Below the pieces are notes generated by a model. That model was not told the origin of the DNA and did not search any database. It saw nothing but the letters and a program-made list of their open reading frames with translations. 64,000 nucleotides of DNA from Bog-756 sp963703145 (lineage in GTDB: Bacteria; Actinomycetota; Acidimicrobiia; Acidimicrobiales; RAAP-2), in the NCBI GenBank assembly GCA_963703145.1, contig OY969793.1, positions 1,240,001 to 1,304,000 on the forward strand, read 5' to 3'. Made by a program: the position numbers and the translations under genes. Of this stretch, positions 8,453 through 17,781 are shown one piece after another. Position 1 is the first letter of the stretch; each line of letters begins with the position of its first letter.

Positions 8453-9043
8453 CTACCCGAATCCGTGTGCCTCAATCCGATTCTCCCGGAGCAGATGGTA
8501 GGCAGAGAGATCGAGATGCTTGAGGCCGATAATGGCCATTGGATCTAGCCCGGTGGGCCTGAGGGGTCAGTATCCAAGTTCACCTTCACATCGTCCGACG
8601 GCGAGGCGCAGAGCCACGAGATTTCTGGCGTCGAAACGGTGGGGCTTCTCCCACCGAAGTAGCCTCTCTTGCGCTTTGTCAGCGCCGGTGAAGGAAGTTG
8701 GAGTCTATGGCTCGATCAACCGGGTCATGAGCGACCTGGTTGCCCATCATTGGGGCGAGCCAGTTGACGATATCGCTCGGGGGATGCTGAGCCCCGCTGT
8801 CAGTCCTCACCCCAGCACACCGGAGGACGTGGTCACCTCGAACCACCAGGTTGGGACCACGGATTTCGGAGCCGGCTGCCGCTCGGGTGGCCTTCTCCAG
8901 CACATTCAGCAATTTCCAATAACTGTCGGTTTAAACGCTCCATGTTTCGGGAATATTAACCAGCGGTTGACGTCGGGCGGGGACCACGAGGGGGGGTGAG
9001 GAGAGAGCTGGGTCACACTCGGCTCCCCAACAAGGAGGTTCAC
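8453..9043. other. intergenic region upstream of the acetate genes
   Basis: About 590 bases between divergent genes. No convincing protein frame. An AT-rich patch at 8920-8960 (TTTCCAATAACTG to GGGAATATTAACC) is the likeliest place for promoter or activator sites for the acetate operon. A TTGACG at 8967 is a possible -35. No RNA gene seen. Confidence 0.35.
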
Positions 9044-9679
9044 GTGACTGTCGCCAACGATGCATCAACTGAGCCAACGGTAGAGGAGAGGGCCCGACTG
9101 CCTGTAGCGCATTTGGTGGCCGATCCCGCTCCGTTGGGTCTCGGCGCGTTCGCCATGACCACACTGGCACTGAGCCTCTTCAACGCCAACGTCTGGCCAG
9201 CCGCAGTATTTCCCGCCTTGGCGCTCGCTCTCGTCTACGGAGGATTCGCTCAGCTTCTGGCCGGGATGTGGGAGTTTGTGCGAAAAAACACGTTTGGTGC
9301 GATCGCCTTCACCTCCTACGGCGCCTTTTGGATCTCGTACTACGTCTTCGTCCACTTCTTGGCGCCGGCAATCAAGGTGGGTGCCGTCCCCACCGCAGAG
9401 GGCGTGTTCTTGCTCGGTTGGACAATCTTGACCTTCTACCTGATGATCGCCTCGCTGCGAGTGTCCGGAGCCGTGCTCGGGGTGTTCGTCGCCCTGACTG
9501 TCACACTCGTGCTCCTCACTATCGGTGCATTCCAAGCCAATAGCTCCATTACCCATGCAGGTGGGTGGGCAGGGGTTGTGACCGCCGCCATCGCTTTCTA
9601 CGCGTCGGCTGCGGGGGTCATCAACGAGACCTTCAAGAAGGTCATCGTTCCTGTGTTCCCGCTTGCACCCAGGGACTAG
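9044..9679 (+). CDS. satP: acetate/succinate transporter, GPR1/FUN34/YaaH (SatP) family
   Basis: 211 residues with six membrane segments from about residue 30 to 200. N-terminal ADPAPLGLGAFAMTTLALS matches the family signature (NPAPLGLxxFxxTT). A long YGGFAQLLAGMWEFVRKNTFG stretch and ISYY are also typical of SatP/YaaH, which imports acetate or succinate with protons. The GTG at 9044 is chosen because AAGGAGG sits 7 bases upstream; an earlier in-frame start has none. It lies 86 bases before acs, so uptake and activation of acetate are likely one operon. Confidence 0.88.
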   Translation: MTVANDASTEPTVEERARLPVAHLVADPAPLGLGAFAMTTLALSLFNANVWPAAVFPALALALVYGGFAQLLAGMWEFVRKNTFGAIAFTSYGAFWISYYVFVHFLAPAIKVGAVPTAEGVFLLGWTILTFYLMIASLRVSGAVLGVFVALTVTLVLLTIGAFQANSSITHAGGWAGVVTAAIAFYASAAGVINETFKKVIVPVFPLAPRD

Positions 9680-9765
9680 GGGCAACACGGGTAGCCGTTA
9701 GGTCCGCGTTTTGCGGCGCATCGTTCACGCCCTTCGGGAGATGCCACAGCGTAGAGGAGCAAGCC

Positions 9766-11742
9766 ATGAGCCAAGACCGAGAGGAGAGCCTGTCAGCTCT
9801 CCTACATGAGACTCGGACCTTTCCCCCATCTGATGAGTTGGTGAAGCACGCCAATGCTGGGCCAGGGATCTACGAGGAAGCGAACGCCGATCCATTGGCG
9901 TTCTGGGCAGCCCAGGCCGAACATTTAACGTGGGCCACTCCATGGACAACGACTTTGGAATGGAAGTCACCGTTTGCAAAGTGGTTTGTCGGAGGCAGGC
10001 TCAACGTTGCTGTGAATTGTGTCGATCGCCACGTGGAAGCCGGCCTGGGATCCAGGGTGGCATTTCATTGGGAGGGCGAGCCCGGCGACACACGGACGAT
10101 CACCTACGACGACCTGTTGAAGCTGGTTTGTCAGGCAGCCAATGGGCTGATCGAGCTAGGCGTGAGGACCGGCGACAAGGTCGCTATCTACATGCCCATG
10201 ATCCCCGAGACCGTGGTCGCCATGCTGGCGTGTGCCCGGCTGGGCGCCCCACACACAGTGGTCTTCGGTGGATTCTCCTCTGACGCGTTGCGGGGGCGGA
10301 TTCTGGACTGCGACGCCCACTTTGTCATTACCGCCGACGGGGGCTACCGGCGTGGCGTCGCCAGCCCCTTGAAAGGCGCCGTCGACGAAGCGACGGCCGA
10401 TTGCCCCGACGTGAGGAAGGTGCTCGTTGTGCGGCGCACCGGCCAGGCCGTGGCCTGGAACGAAGATCGCGACGTTTGGTGGCATGACGTTGTTGCCCGT
10501 CAATCCGAACGACATGATGCGGAGACCTTCGACGCTGAGCACCCGCTTTACATCATGTATACCAGCGGCACGACGGCCAAACCCAAGGGAATTCTGCATA
10601 CCTCGGGCGGGTACTTGACCCATGTCGCTGCGACCCACCGCTTGATTTTCGACATCAAGCCAGACACGGACGTCTTTTGGACAGCCGCCGACATCGGCTG
10701 GGTGACTGGTCACAGCTACATCGTCTACGGGCCATTGGCCAATGCCACCACCTCAGTCATGTATGAAGGGACACCCGATACCCCGGCTCGTGACCGTTGG
10801 TGGCAGATCATCGAGAAGTACAGGGTCAACATTCTCTATACGGCGCCCACCACCATCCGGACCTTCATGAAGTGGGGAGAGGATCTGCCCGCTCGTCACG
10901 ATCTGTCGAGCCTAAGGTTGCTGGGGTCGGTTGGGGAGCCGATCAATCCTGAGGCCTGGATGTGGTATCGCACCCATATTGGTCGGAATCAGTGTCCCAT
11001 CGTCGACACTTGGTGGCAGACGGAGACCGGCGGTGTCTTGATCACACCTTTGCCTGGGATCACTGCGACCAAGCCGGGTGCAGCTATGACGCCCTTCCCG
11101 GGGATCGCGGTCGACATCATCGACAATGACGGGGTTTCGGTGGGCAACGACGAAGGTGGCTACCTCGTCATCACCGAACCCTGGCCGGGCATGTTGCGCG
11201 GCATTTGGGGCGACGATGAGCGGTACAAAGAAACCTACTGGTCCCGGTTCCCAGGGAAGTACTTTGCCGGAGACGGCGCCAAGCGAGACCAGGATGGTGA
11301 TATCTGGCTTCTCGGACGAGTGGACGACGTGATGAACATCTCGGGCCACCGCATCTCGACCACCGAGATCGAACACGCCCTCGTGAGTCATCCAGCAGTG
11401 GCAGAAGCCGCGGTTGTAGGTGCCAGTGACGACACAACGGGGCAAGCCATCGTGGCCTTTGTGACCGTGAAGGGGACGGGATTCGACGATGACGCTGCAG
11501 GTGAAGCGTTCGTGGCCGAGCTGCGCAATCATGTGGCCCATGAAATTGGGCCCATTGCCAAACCAAGGCAGATCATGCTCACGCCCGAGCTTCCCAAGAC
11601 CCGCAGCGGCAAAATCATGCGAAGACTGTTGCGCGACGTGGCAGAGCATCGAGATTTGGGCGACGTAACGACCCTTCTCGATCCGACCGTGGTCAATGCG
11701 ATCAAGGTACACATGGATGATGGAGCGGAGGACAAGGAATAG
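9766..11742 (+). CDS. acs: acetyl-CoA synthetase (AMP-forming)
   Basis: It activates acetate with ATP and CoA through acetyl-AMP. 658 residues, the usual length. Visible motifs: the adenylation P-loop YTSGTTAKPKGI, VDTWWQTETGG (acetate pocket and adenylate binding), SGHRISTTEIE hinge, and PKTRSGKIMRR holding the catalytic Lys that is acetylated in the family. The ATG at 9766 follows GAGGAG and fixes the N-terminus; the frame is open further upstream. Coupled by position with satP. A short inverted repeat follows the stop. Confidence 0.93.
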   Translation: MSQDREESLSALLHETRTFPPSDELVKHANAGPGIYEEANADPLAFWAAQAEHLTWATPWTTTLEWKSPFAKWFVGGRLNVAVNCVDRHVEAGLGSRVAFHWEGEPGDTRTITYDDLLKLVCQAANGLIELGVRTGDKVAIYMPMIPETVVAMLACARLGAPHTVVFGGFSSDALRGRILDCDAHFVITADGGYRRGVASPLKGAVDEATADCPDVRKVLVVRRTGQAVAWNEDRDVWWHDVVARQSERHDAETFDAEHPLYIMYTSGTTAKPKGILHTSGGYLTHVAATHRLIFDIKPDTDVFWTAADIGWVTGHSYIVYGPLANATTSVMYEGTPDTPARDRWWQIIEKYRVNILYTAPTTIRTFMKWGEDLPARHDLSSLRLLGSVGEPINPEAWMWYRTHIGRNQCPIVDTWWQTETGGVLITPLPGITATKPGAAMTPFPGIAVDIIDNDGVSVGNDEGGYLVITEPWPGMLRGIWGDDERYKETYWSRFPGKYFAGDGAKRDQDGDIWLLGRVDDVMNISGHRISTTEIEHALVSHPAVAEAAVVGASDDTTGQAIVAFVTVKGTGFDDDAAGEAFVAELRNHVAHEIGPIAKPRQIMLTPELPKTRSGKIMRRLLRDVAEHRDLGDVTTLLDPTVVNAIKVHMDDGAEDKE

Positions 11743-11744
11743 CC

Positions 11745-11760
11745 CACAGGCACCCCTGTG
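11745..11760 (+). terminator. possible short hairpin after acs
   Basis: CACAGG and CCTGTG pair around a CACC loop, three bases after the acs stop. The stem is only six pairs and there is no T run, so as an intrinsic terminator it would be weak. Confidence 0.25.
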
Positions 11761-12047
11761 CTTCGAGGTACACCGTCTGCCCCATGACCCTGAATGTCAA
11801 TGAGGGTGTCAGGCGGCGTGGCTCTGGATCCGGTGAGCCGCATGGCGACCCCCCTCTGGTGGATCCCAGATCACCGCCTTCGCCAAACACTTCAGGTAGC
11901 CGACGTCGGCACGGGCAGGGTGGGACCCGGGCGCCGGCAACGGCCTCGGTTGGACCAGGTCATGCGGATCGTCCCTCGTGGATGATGTCCGGGGTCCCTG
12001 GGTGCACCACACTGGGGAGAGACCGACGAAGGAGTAGACCCCACCCA
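11761..12047. other. intergenic region before the HAD phosphatase
   Basis: Nearly 290 bases. The downstream frame stays open through part of it, but the translated sequence has none of the features of the phosphatase. No promoter motif is clear apart from a ribosome-site-like GAAGGAG at 12028-12034. Confidence 0.3.
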
Positions 12048-12947
12048 ATGGCTCAACCCAGAGACCCGTTGCCGAGCTGGAATGCGACACGCCCCAAGCA
12101 GTCCATCCTGGACTTCGTCACTGCGGTCACCGACCCCGAATCAGGCGACTTCGTACCCGAACCTGACCGCGTCGCCGTTTTCGACAACGACGGAACCCTG
12201 TCCACCGAGGCGCCGATGCCTGCACAGCTCGCCTTCGCCATCGACAGAGCGAACGCACTGGGACAGCCGACCTCGCCGGAGGAGCTGAAAGCCGGCGGCA
12301 TCGGGGCAGTGCTGGCGCTGGTTCAGCTCACCCACGGCAGCATCACGACAACCGACTTCTCCGCGGCGGTCCGGGGGTGGATCGGATCGGCACGCCACAG
12401 TCGATTCGATGTGCCAATCCCCGCCACGGTGTTCCTGCCGATGATGGAACTCCTCACCCTCCTCGACGCAAGTGGCTTCACGTGCTGGGTCATGTCCGGA
12501 GGCGGAGCCGAGTTCATGCGGGTTTGGGCGCCCGATGCGCTCGGGATTCCAGCTCACCGCATCATCGGCAGCATCGGAACGGTGACCTTCGACGTGGGTG
12601 AGAACGGCCCTGAACTGGTCAAAGGCACTGACCTTCAGATTTTGAACGATGGACCTCAAAAGCCCATTTCGATTCACACGCACGTCGGGCAACGACCGAT
12701 CCTGGCTGCTGGGAACACCGACGGCGACCTGCCGATGCTCCAGTGGACTGCCGCAAGTCCCTATCGGACGCTTGAACTGGCCATTCGCCACACCGATGCC
12801 GCCCGGGAGTACGCCTACGACGTCGACCCCATTCTCGGGAGCCAGACAAGCCTGCTCTTCGAAGCCGTGGAGTCTGAAGGCTGGACCATGGTGAACATGG
12901 CTGCTGACTGGGCGGCAGTCTTTCCAACTCTCAGCCCCGGGCTGTAA
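12048..12947 (+). CDS. HAD-superfamily phosphatase
   Basis: 299 residues. Motif I is VFDNDGTL (nucleophile Asp and general acid Asp near residues 42-46), motif II is in VMSGGGAEFM, and motif IV is NTDGDLPML. The large insertion between motifs and the GGGAEFMR sequence resemble phosphoserine-phosphatase-like HADs of actinobacteria often called nonspecific acid phosphatases. No signal peptide, so cytoplasmic. The ATG at 12048 has GAAGGAG 13 bases upstream, slightly far. Substrate unknown. Convergent with the next gene. Confidence 0.8.
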   Translation: MAQPRDPLPSWNATRPKQSILDFVTAVTDPESGDFVPEPDRVAVFDNDGTLSTEAPMPAQLAFAIDRANALGQPTSPEELKAGGIGAVLALVQLTHGSITTTDFSAAVRGWIGSARHSRFDVPIPATVFLPMMELLTLLDASGFTCWVMSGGGAEFMRVWAPDALGIPAHRIIGSIGTVTFDVGENGPELVKGTDLQILNDGPQKPISIHTHVGQRPILAAGNTDGDLPMLQWTAASPYRTLELAIRHTDAAREYAYDVDPILGSQTSLLFEAVESEGWTMVNMAADWAAVFPTLSPGL

Positions 12948-13150
12948 TCCGCACGGACGACGCCGACGTCGGTGACCAGGTGGTGATGGTGATTCAGGTG
13001 CCCGTAGCATCGGGCCACCTTCACCCCTGCTGTTCGCCGGCATTCACGGCAGATGTCCCCTCGAGCGGTTCCATCCAGCGGCTCAACGTCTGAGCCCTGG
13101 GGCGGGAGCAACCGATTTCAGTGTTCTGGATCGGCCGCAACCTCCACCGT

Positions 13151-14149
13151 CTACCCGTTCCGGCCCACGGCCAGTTTGGCACTCATCTTGATGGCCTTGA
13201 CCGAACTTGTCGCACCGGTCTGCATCACGACGGCGAAGGCCAACAGCACAATGGCCAGATAGAAGAAGGTGTGTGATCCGAGCATCAGAATGGCCACTCG
13301 GCCCAAGGCAAAGGGCGGAGCACAGACTACGGCGCCAATGGCTCCCCCCACCACCGATGCCGTCAGCTTGTCCCTGGAAGAACGCTCTGATTTCACACCG
13401 ATGAGCCGGGCAGGAACGGAGACGTAGGCGACCATCATGACCGCGACCACCGCGCTCAGCGTGAGAGCAAACCAGAACTTTCCCCAGCGGTCCACGACCA
13501 TGGTGGCAAAACCAAGTGCCAGGCCAACGATCAGACCCCACGCCAGAACCGTCCGAATGTGAATACGGGCCTGAGAGAATGCCGGCCGGATCTCGGGAGG
13601 ACCGGACCTGGATATCGCAAACGCGAACACGGCGTTCAGGTAGAAACTACCGGCGGTGAGGATGGCAATGGCCAACAGGACCAGGGCGAGTAGCGGTCCG
13701 CGGAACAAGTGGAACTCCTTGCCGTGGAGTGCATGGGCCTTGAGGTCCAGCATGGCGGCCCAGATCCACATGGCCGGAAGGATTTGGACCAGGGTGAGCC
13801 GCCAGTTGGTGAACAGAAGCTTGACGCCCTGAAAGAGCATCACGAATCCCCCGACCACCATGGCGAGCGGGGCCAACAGCCGGCTCCGCTGGCTCAGCGC
13901 GACAATCGCCGCCTCCACCGTTTCATCGTCACCGTCCCGAATGGCCCGAACAAGCCGTCGGAACTGGGCGGCCAAGAACTCCCGTCGGGTCCGACCGTCC
14001 GGATCCTCCGGCGCCACCTGTGACGTCGTGACGGGATCGCTGGGCTCACCCAGAGCGGTCGGCGCCACTGCCGATGTGTCCGATGCTGATGGAGCGTCGA
14101 GACGGCTGATGTCAGGCTTTCTCGGGCGCGCCGACTCTGCTGTCATCAT
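13151..14149 (-). CDS. polytopic membrane protein, unknown function
   Basis: 332 residues. A hydrophilic N-terminal 75 residues (Ser/Thr/Pro rich, then charged RTRREFLAAQFRRLVRAI) precedes six or seven membrane segments between about residues 90 and 320. There is a conserved-looking FAFAISRSGPPEIRPAFSQA loop in the middle. I do not recognise the family with confidence. It stands alone on the minus strand, convergent with the HAD gene and about 170 bases upstream of the end of the SHOCT gene. Confidence 0.7.
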   Translation of the reverse strand: MMTAESARPRKPDISRLDAPSASDTSAVAPTALGEPSDPVTTSQVAPEDPDGRTRREFLAAQFRRLVRAIRDGDDETVEAAIVALSQRSRLLAPLAMVVGGFVMLFQGVKLLFTNWRLTLVQILPAMWIWAAMLDLKAHALHGKEFHLFRGPLLALVLLAIAILTAGSFYLNAVFAFAISRSGPPEIRPAFSQARIHIRTVLAWGLIVGLALGFATMVVDRWGKFWFALTLSAVVAVMMVAYVSVPARLIGVKSERSSRDKLTASVVGGAIGAVVCAPPFALGRVAILMLGSHTFFYLAIVLLAFAVVMQTGATSSVKAIKMSAKLAVGRNG

Positions 14150-14317
14150 TCCTTCGTCGGCCCGCGAACGGGCCTTTCGTCGAGTGAAGATGGGCTAGGC
14201 GGGTCATGCCGTGCAATCCGATCAGTGACGAGGTGCTCCTGCGCTCAACTCGGAGCCGCTGACTCTCACGGACGGTTTCTGCCGTCACCAGGAGGCCGCT
14301 CAGAGCGCACCGGCGAC

Positions 14318-14599
14318 CTACCCCAGGATCTTGGCCTTCTGAGCCTCGAACTCGGCTTCCGTGAGGGCGCCCGAGTCCTTGAGCGCAGCCAACTGGGTGA
14401 GCTGCTCAATCGGATCGGGAGCGGCCACTGGAGCGGGTGCCGGCGCAGGTGCCGGCGCGTACTGCGGCTCCTGGGCGGGTGCCTGCGCTGCCTGGGCCTG
14501 GGCCTGCTTGTTGGCCATGTGTCCACCGACAACGGCAGCCGTTCCCACCACTGCGGTGGTGCGGACAGCCATCCGTGCGATGGGTCGTCGTCTCATCAT
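14318..14599 (-). CDS. SHOCT-domain small membrane protein
   Basis: 93 residues. A basic N-terminus (MMRRRPIARMAVRT) is followed by one membrane segment (about 15-30), an Ala/Pro/Gln linker (APAPAPAPAP) and a C-terminal SHOCT domain, DPIEQLTQLAALKDSG then ALTEAEFEAQKAKILG. SHOCT domains are short helical modules found at C-termini and thought to mediate oligomerisation. The start is set by AGGAG 7 bases before the first ATG. It lies 56 bases after the DUF6325 gene; the two families are often neighbours in actinobacteria. Confidence 0.82.
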   Translation of the reverse strand: MMRRRPIARMAVRTTAVVGTAAVVGGHMANKQAQAQAAQAPAQEPQYAPAPAPAPAPVAAPDPIEQLTQLAALKDSGALTEAEFEAQKAKILG

Positions 14600-14655
14600 C
14601 TGCTGACTCCTGTCTTTGCTTGAAATGGGACCGTGTTCATCGGGTCCGAGCCGGT

Positions 14656-15078
14656 TCAGACCGCGGGCGGGAGGGCGGCCAGCGCCGGTTCGATCAGTGC
14701 GTGGGGGATACGGGCTCCGTCGAGAAGGACGCCTCCCGATCTCCGGACAGCATCGGCGAACGGCGCCGCCCACAGATCCTCCCAGATCAGGAGCGCTGCC
14801 GATGAATCGGGCTCCAGCTCTGATGCCGCGAACTCGATGTCCTCGGGGCTGATGAGCCCGCCCACCTCGCCATCGAGGTTCCCGAAGCCTGCCAACTCAT
14901 CTAGGTCGTCTATCTCGAGGCTGAGGACGTTCCCGTCCGCATCCTTACTGATGAAGATGAGGTCGAGGATCTTCACGGTTCCGGACTCCACGAGCGCGAT
15001 CAGCTCGGGTGCGATCTCCCCGGTGAATTGGTTACCGGGGAACCCCACGATGATGTATTCGACTGGGCCTATGGTCAT
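14656..15078 (-). CDS. DUF6325 family protein
   Basis: 140 residues. GPVEYIIVGFPGNQFTGEIA at the start and LVESGTVKILDLIFISKDADG are the hallmark of DUF6325. The C-terminal half (EPDSSAALLIWEDLWA to GARIPHALIEPAL) also matches the family. Acidic, soluble, no motif suggesting catalysis. The start is the ATG before TIGPVEY, with AGGA 8 bases upstream; an upstream GTG would include the ribosome site in the gene. Probably the first gene of a two-gene unit with the SHOCT protein. The role is unknown; members are seen near stress genes. Confidence 0.85.
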   Translation of the reverse strand: MTIGPVEYIIVGFPGNQFTGEIAPELIALVESGTVKILDLIFISKDADGNVLSLEIDDLDELAGFGNLDGEVGGLISPEDIEFAASELEPDSSAALLIWEDLWAAPFADAVRRSGGVLLDGARIPHALIEPALAALPPAV

Positions 15079-15264
15079 ATCTCTCTTCCTCACCTTCGGT
15101 TGCTAGCAGGCTACGTCTGGAACTCGCTGCTGTCCTCATCCCGTTCGGGTGATCCCGATCTGGCCTGGACCTAGAGCCGGCAGGGACCGTTCGAGGCGGA
15201 GGGCGCGGCCTTCGGCCACGCCGGGATTTCCTCGGCGGACAATCCCTTCACGTGGTCGGATCGC

Positions 15265-16728
15265 TCACAGACCAGACTCCACGGCGATGCGGCCGTCGGC
15301 AGCGGCCTTTTTCAGGGCGTCATAGTCACGCTCATTCTGATCGGCATACGCTTCGGCAAACGAGCAGATGGCGTTGTCGAATGACTTGCCGGAACCGAGA
15401 TACGCCGCGATCGCGATGCGATCGCCTGACCGCGCGTGCGCCCGGGCCAAGGTCCAGCCGCACAGCCGGCCATAGACCCCCATGGCCTGGGGGATCATGA
15501 CGTCCGTGTCGACCGATCCCTTCCAATCTCGCAGCTGGCGGAGGTAGAAGTCCCGCTCAACGCCATCGATTCCCGTGACGTGATCCCATCCGAGAAAGAT
15601 GTCGCTCGAGGCCTGCATCAAGTGTTGACCGGCCACGACCCGCTCGCCCTCGTTCGCGTACTGGCTCTTGCCGACGAACTGAGCCAGGACCGACTCCTGG
15701 GCCTCTTTGGCCTGGAGCAGCAATGGATCCTCCCCATCACTCCCCACCATCAAGATGACCCACGCCCTGGTCCCAACGCTGCCGACCCCCACCACCTTGC
15801 GGGCGATGCTGACGAACTGGAACTGCTCCAAGAGGTGCCTGCGGTCGCTCTGCAGAGACCCGCGATATCTGCGGAGGAGCTCGTGCATCCCTTCGGTCAA
15901 CTGGGCGCTCTCGCCCTCGGGAAGGAGCTCCTCGATGGGGACGATCAGTGGGGGGTTGCTGACGAAGCGAGTCTCACCGTCGACCACTTCAGTGAGCTTC
16001 TCGAGGGCCTGCATGCTGTCACGCGTGCGCGCCTTGGCCAGCTGTTTGTCAGCTCGAGCCTTGACCTTGGTCATGGTCTTGTCGGGCTTCTTCTGGCCGC
16101 TCAGACCGAGCTCATCGCCCAGCTCGTTGAGCACCTTTTCGATATCCATCCGGGCATACCAGACATCGAGATCCCGCATACCGGCCAATTTGGTCATTTC
16201 CGCTCGGTAGCCGGAGACGGCCTCCAGCGCGATGCCGGTCCGCTCCTTGTCCGAGAACCCCCGCTCGCGGCCGGCGATGGCCAGACTGGCGACCAGGCGC
16301 TTGACATCCCATTCCCACGGTCCCGGCAACGTCTCGTCGAAGTCATTGAGGTCGAAGACGAGCGAACGTTCCGCCGAGGCGAATACACCGAAATTGCTCA
16401 TGTGGGCGTCCCCGCAGGCCTGGACGTGTAGTCCCGACTCCGGCGTCGAGGACAGATCCGACGCCATGATCAGCGCGGCGCCCCGGTAGAAGGTGAACGG
16501 TGACACCAGCATCCTGCCGTAGCGAATGGGCACCAGGTCCTGGACTCTCGACTGTGCCTGACTCTCCAGGAGGGCTACCGGATCGGGACGCGACGGCGAT
16601 GGCTGCCAACCCTCGGATGCAGCCCTCGGAGCGACCGAACGGGCCGCCTTGCCCAATGCGACACGCTCCTCAACGGACAGGTGAGTCTGGTCCCGGCTGG
16701 CTGGGGGCTCTGTCGTGGATGGGGGCAT
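15265..16728 (-). CDS. DUF2252 family protein
   Basis: 487 residues, the usual family length. Landmarks: RYGRMLVSPFTFYRGAA, CGDAHMSNFGVFASAER, VFDLNDFDETLPGPWEWDVK and RLVASLAIAGRERGF. The GDAHxxNFG and DFDE motifs resemble those of protein-kinase-like or aminoglycoside-phosphotransferase-like folds, so an ATP-dependent phosphotransferase is conceivable, but no activity is established to my knowledge. The start at 16728 (MPPSTTEPPASRD) gives the normal length; the frame is open upstream without family sequence. It ends the minus-strand block that begins with the sulfatase. Confidence 0.85.
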   Translation of the reverse strand: MPPSTTEPPASRDQTHLSVEERVALGKAARSVAPRAASEGWQPSPSRPDPVALLESQAQSRVQDLVPIRYGRMLVSPFTFYRGAALIMASDLSSTPESGLHVQACGDAHMSNFGVFASAERSLVFDLNDFDETLPGPWEWDVKRLVASLAIAGRERGFSDKERTGIALEAVSGYRAEMTKLAGMRDLDVWYARMDIEKVLNELGDELGLSGQKKPDKTMTKVKARADKQLAKARTRDSMQALEKLTEVVDGETRFVSNPPLIVPIEELLPEGESAQLTEGMHELLRRYRGSLQSDRRHLLEQFQFVSIARKVVGVGSVGTRAWVILMVGSDGEDPLLLQAKEAQESVLAQFVGKSQYANEGERVVAGQHLMQASSDIFLGWDHVTGIDGVERDFYLRQLRDWKGSVDTDVMIPQAMGVYGRLCGWTLARAHARSGDRIAIAAYLGSGKSFDNAICSFAEAYADQNERDYDALKKAAADGRIAVESGL

Positions 16729-16817
16729 GGATTCACTCTCGCGCTCTCGGGTGGTCCGACCATCACCCTCATCGGGCGATTTCACCTGGTCACCATCGAA
16801 CCAGCTTGCACCGAAGA

Positions 16818-17753
16818 CTAGACGTCGGCGGAGACTCGGAAGCCCACGTTTCCCGTCGAGCTGTCCGGGGCACTGCCGAAGCGGGAAGAAACCCGGTAGC
16901 GCCGGCAGTAGGAGGCATGGCATAAGTAGGAACCGCCCCGCTGAACGCGGAATGACCCGGTGGCAGGACCGGCAGGCGCCACCAGCGGCGACTCGGAGTA
17001 ATAGCCGACGTCCATCCAGTCCGCACACCACTCCCACACGTTGCCAGTCATATTGAAGATGCCGTAGCCGTTGGGCTCGAAGGCGTCGACTGGTGCAGTC
17101 CCCACAAACCCGTCAGCTGCGGTATTCCCCCCCGGGAAGTCCCCCTGGAACACATTCATGCGGTGGACGCCTGCCGGCTCGAGCTCGCTGCCCCAGGGGA
17201 ACGGATGCCCGGCCAGACCTCCCCGAGCGGCCACCTCCCATTCGGCCTCGGTCGGGAGACGGGTCCGCGACCAGGTGCAGTAGGCCTGGGCGTCGGACCA
17301 CGACACGTGGACGACCGGGTGGTCCAATCTGCTCGAGCTGTCCGAGTGGGGACCCTCTGGATGACGCCAGTCCGCCCCTTCCACCTGGCGCCACCACGGG
17401 GCGCCCTGGACTCCTCTCGTCGGAGGGAAGTCGTCGGGGAGCAGTCCACCGAAGACGAACGACCACTCATAGCGCTCGGCATCGGTCCGCCAGCCCGTGG
17501 CCTTGACGAATTCGGCAAATTGTCGGGTCGTCACCGCATGACGGTCGATCCTGAACGCAGCGAGCTCGACGTCGTGGACTGGGCCCTCGCCGTCCCCAGC
17601 GTACGACCACTCCGATTCGTCACCTATGGAGTAGCGGCCGGCCGGAATCGTGACCATGGTCGGTGGCGGGCTTCCGCCAGGGACCACGTTGACGGTGCCT
17701 CCACTGGATGCCGAGGGCTCCGGTCGGTTGGGAGCACAGCACGAATCTGCCAT
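16818..17753 (-). CDS. formylglycine-generating enzyme (sulfatase-modifying factor)
   Basis: This copper enzyme oxidises the Cys of sulfatases to formylglycine. 311 residues. The FGE-sulfatase fold is clear: MVTIPAGRYSIGDE, HPVVHVSWSDAQAYCTW, RLPTEAEWEVAARGG, NMTGNVWEWCADW. The two copper-binding active-site cysteines are present as Cys278 and Cys283 in GGSYLCHASYCRRYR, the spacing of active FGEs. Its likely substrate is the adjacent sulfatase, whose stop is 28 bases upstream. A TACTCT hexamer 6 bases before the ATG may give a separate leaderless transcript. Confidence 0.92.
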   Translation of the reverse strand: MADSCCAPNRPEPSASSGGTVNVVPGGSPPPTMVTIPAGRYSIGDESEWSYAGDGEGPVHDVELAAFRIDRHAVTTRQFAEFVKATGWRTDAERYEWSFVFGGLLPDDFPPTRGVQGAPWWRQVEGADWRHPEGPHSDSSSRLDHPVVHVSWSDAQAYCTWSRTRLPTEAEWEVAARGGLAGHPFPWGSELEPAGVHRMNVFQGDFPGGNTAADGFVGTAPVDAFEPNGYGIFNMTGNVWEWCADWMDVGYYSESPLVAPAGPATGSFRVQRGGSYLCHASYCRRYRVSSRFGSAPDSSTGNVGFRVSADV

Positions 17754-17759
17754 GAGGGC

Positions 17760-17765
17760 AGAGTA
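17760..17765 (-). promoter_or_regulatory. candidate -10 element, leaderless FGE transcript
   Basis: TACTCT on the minus strand, 6 bases before the ATG at 17753, the TAnnnT-N6-start layout seen at several other genes here. No good -35. If real, the transcript would start at or beside the ATG. Confidence 0.35.
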
Positions 17766-17781
17766 CCGGTCGGTTGGACCG

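Noticed and set aside
5559..9043. Second att repeat of the tRNA-Leu 3' end
   Set aside because: Scanned for the TTCAAGTCCCCC segment by eye; none found, so the element limits are unknown.
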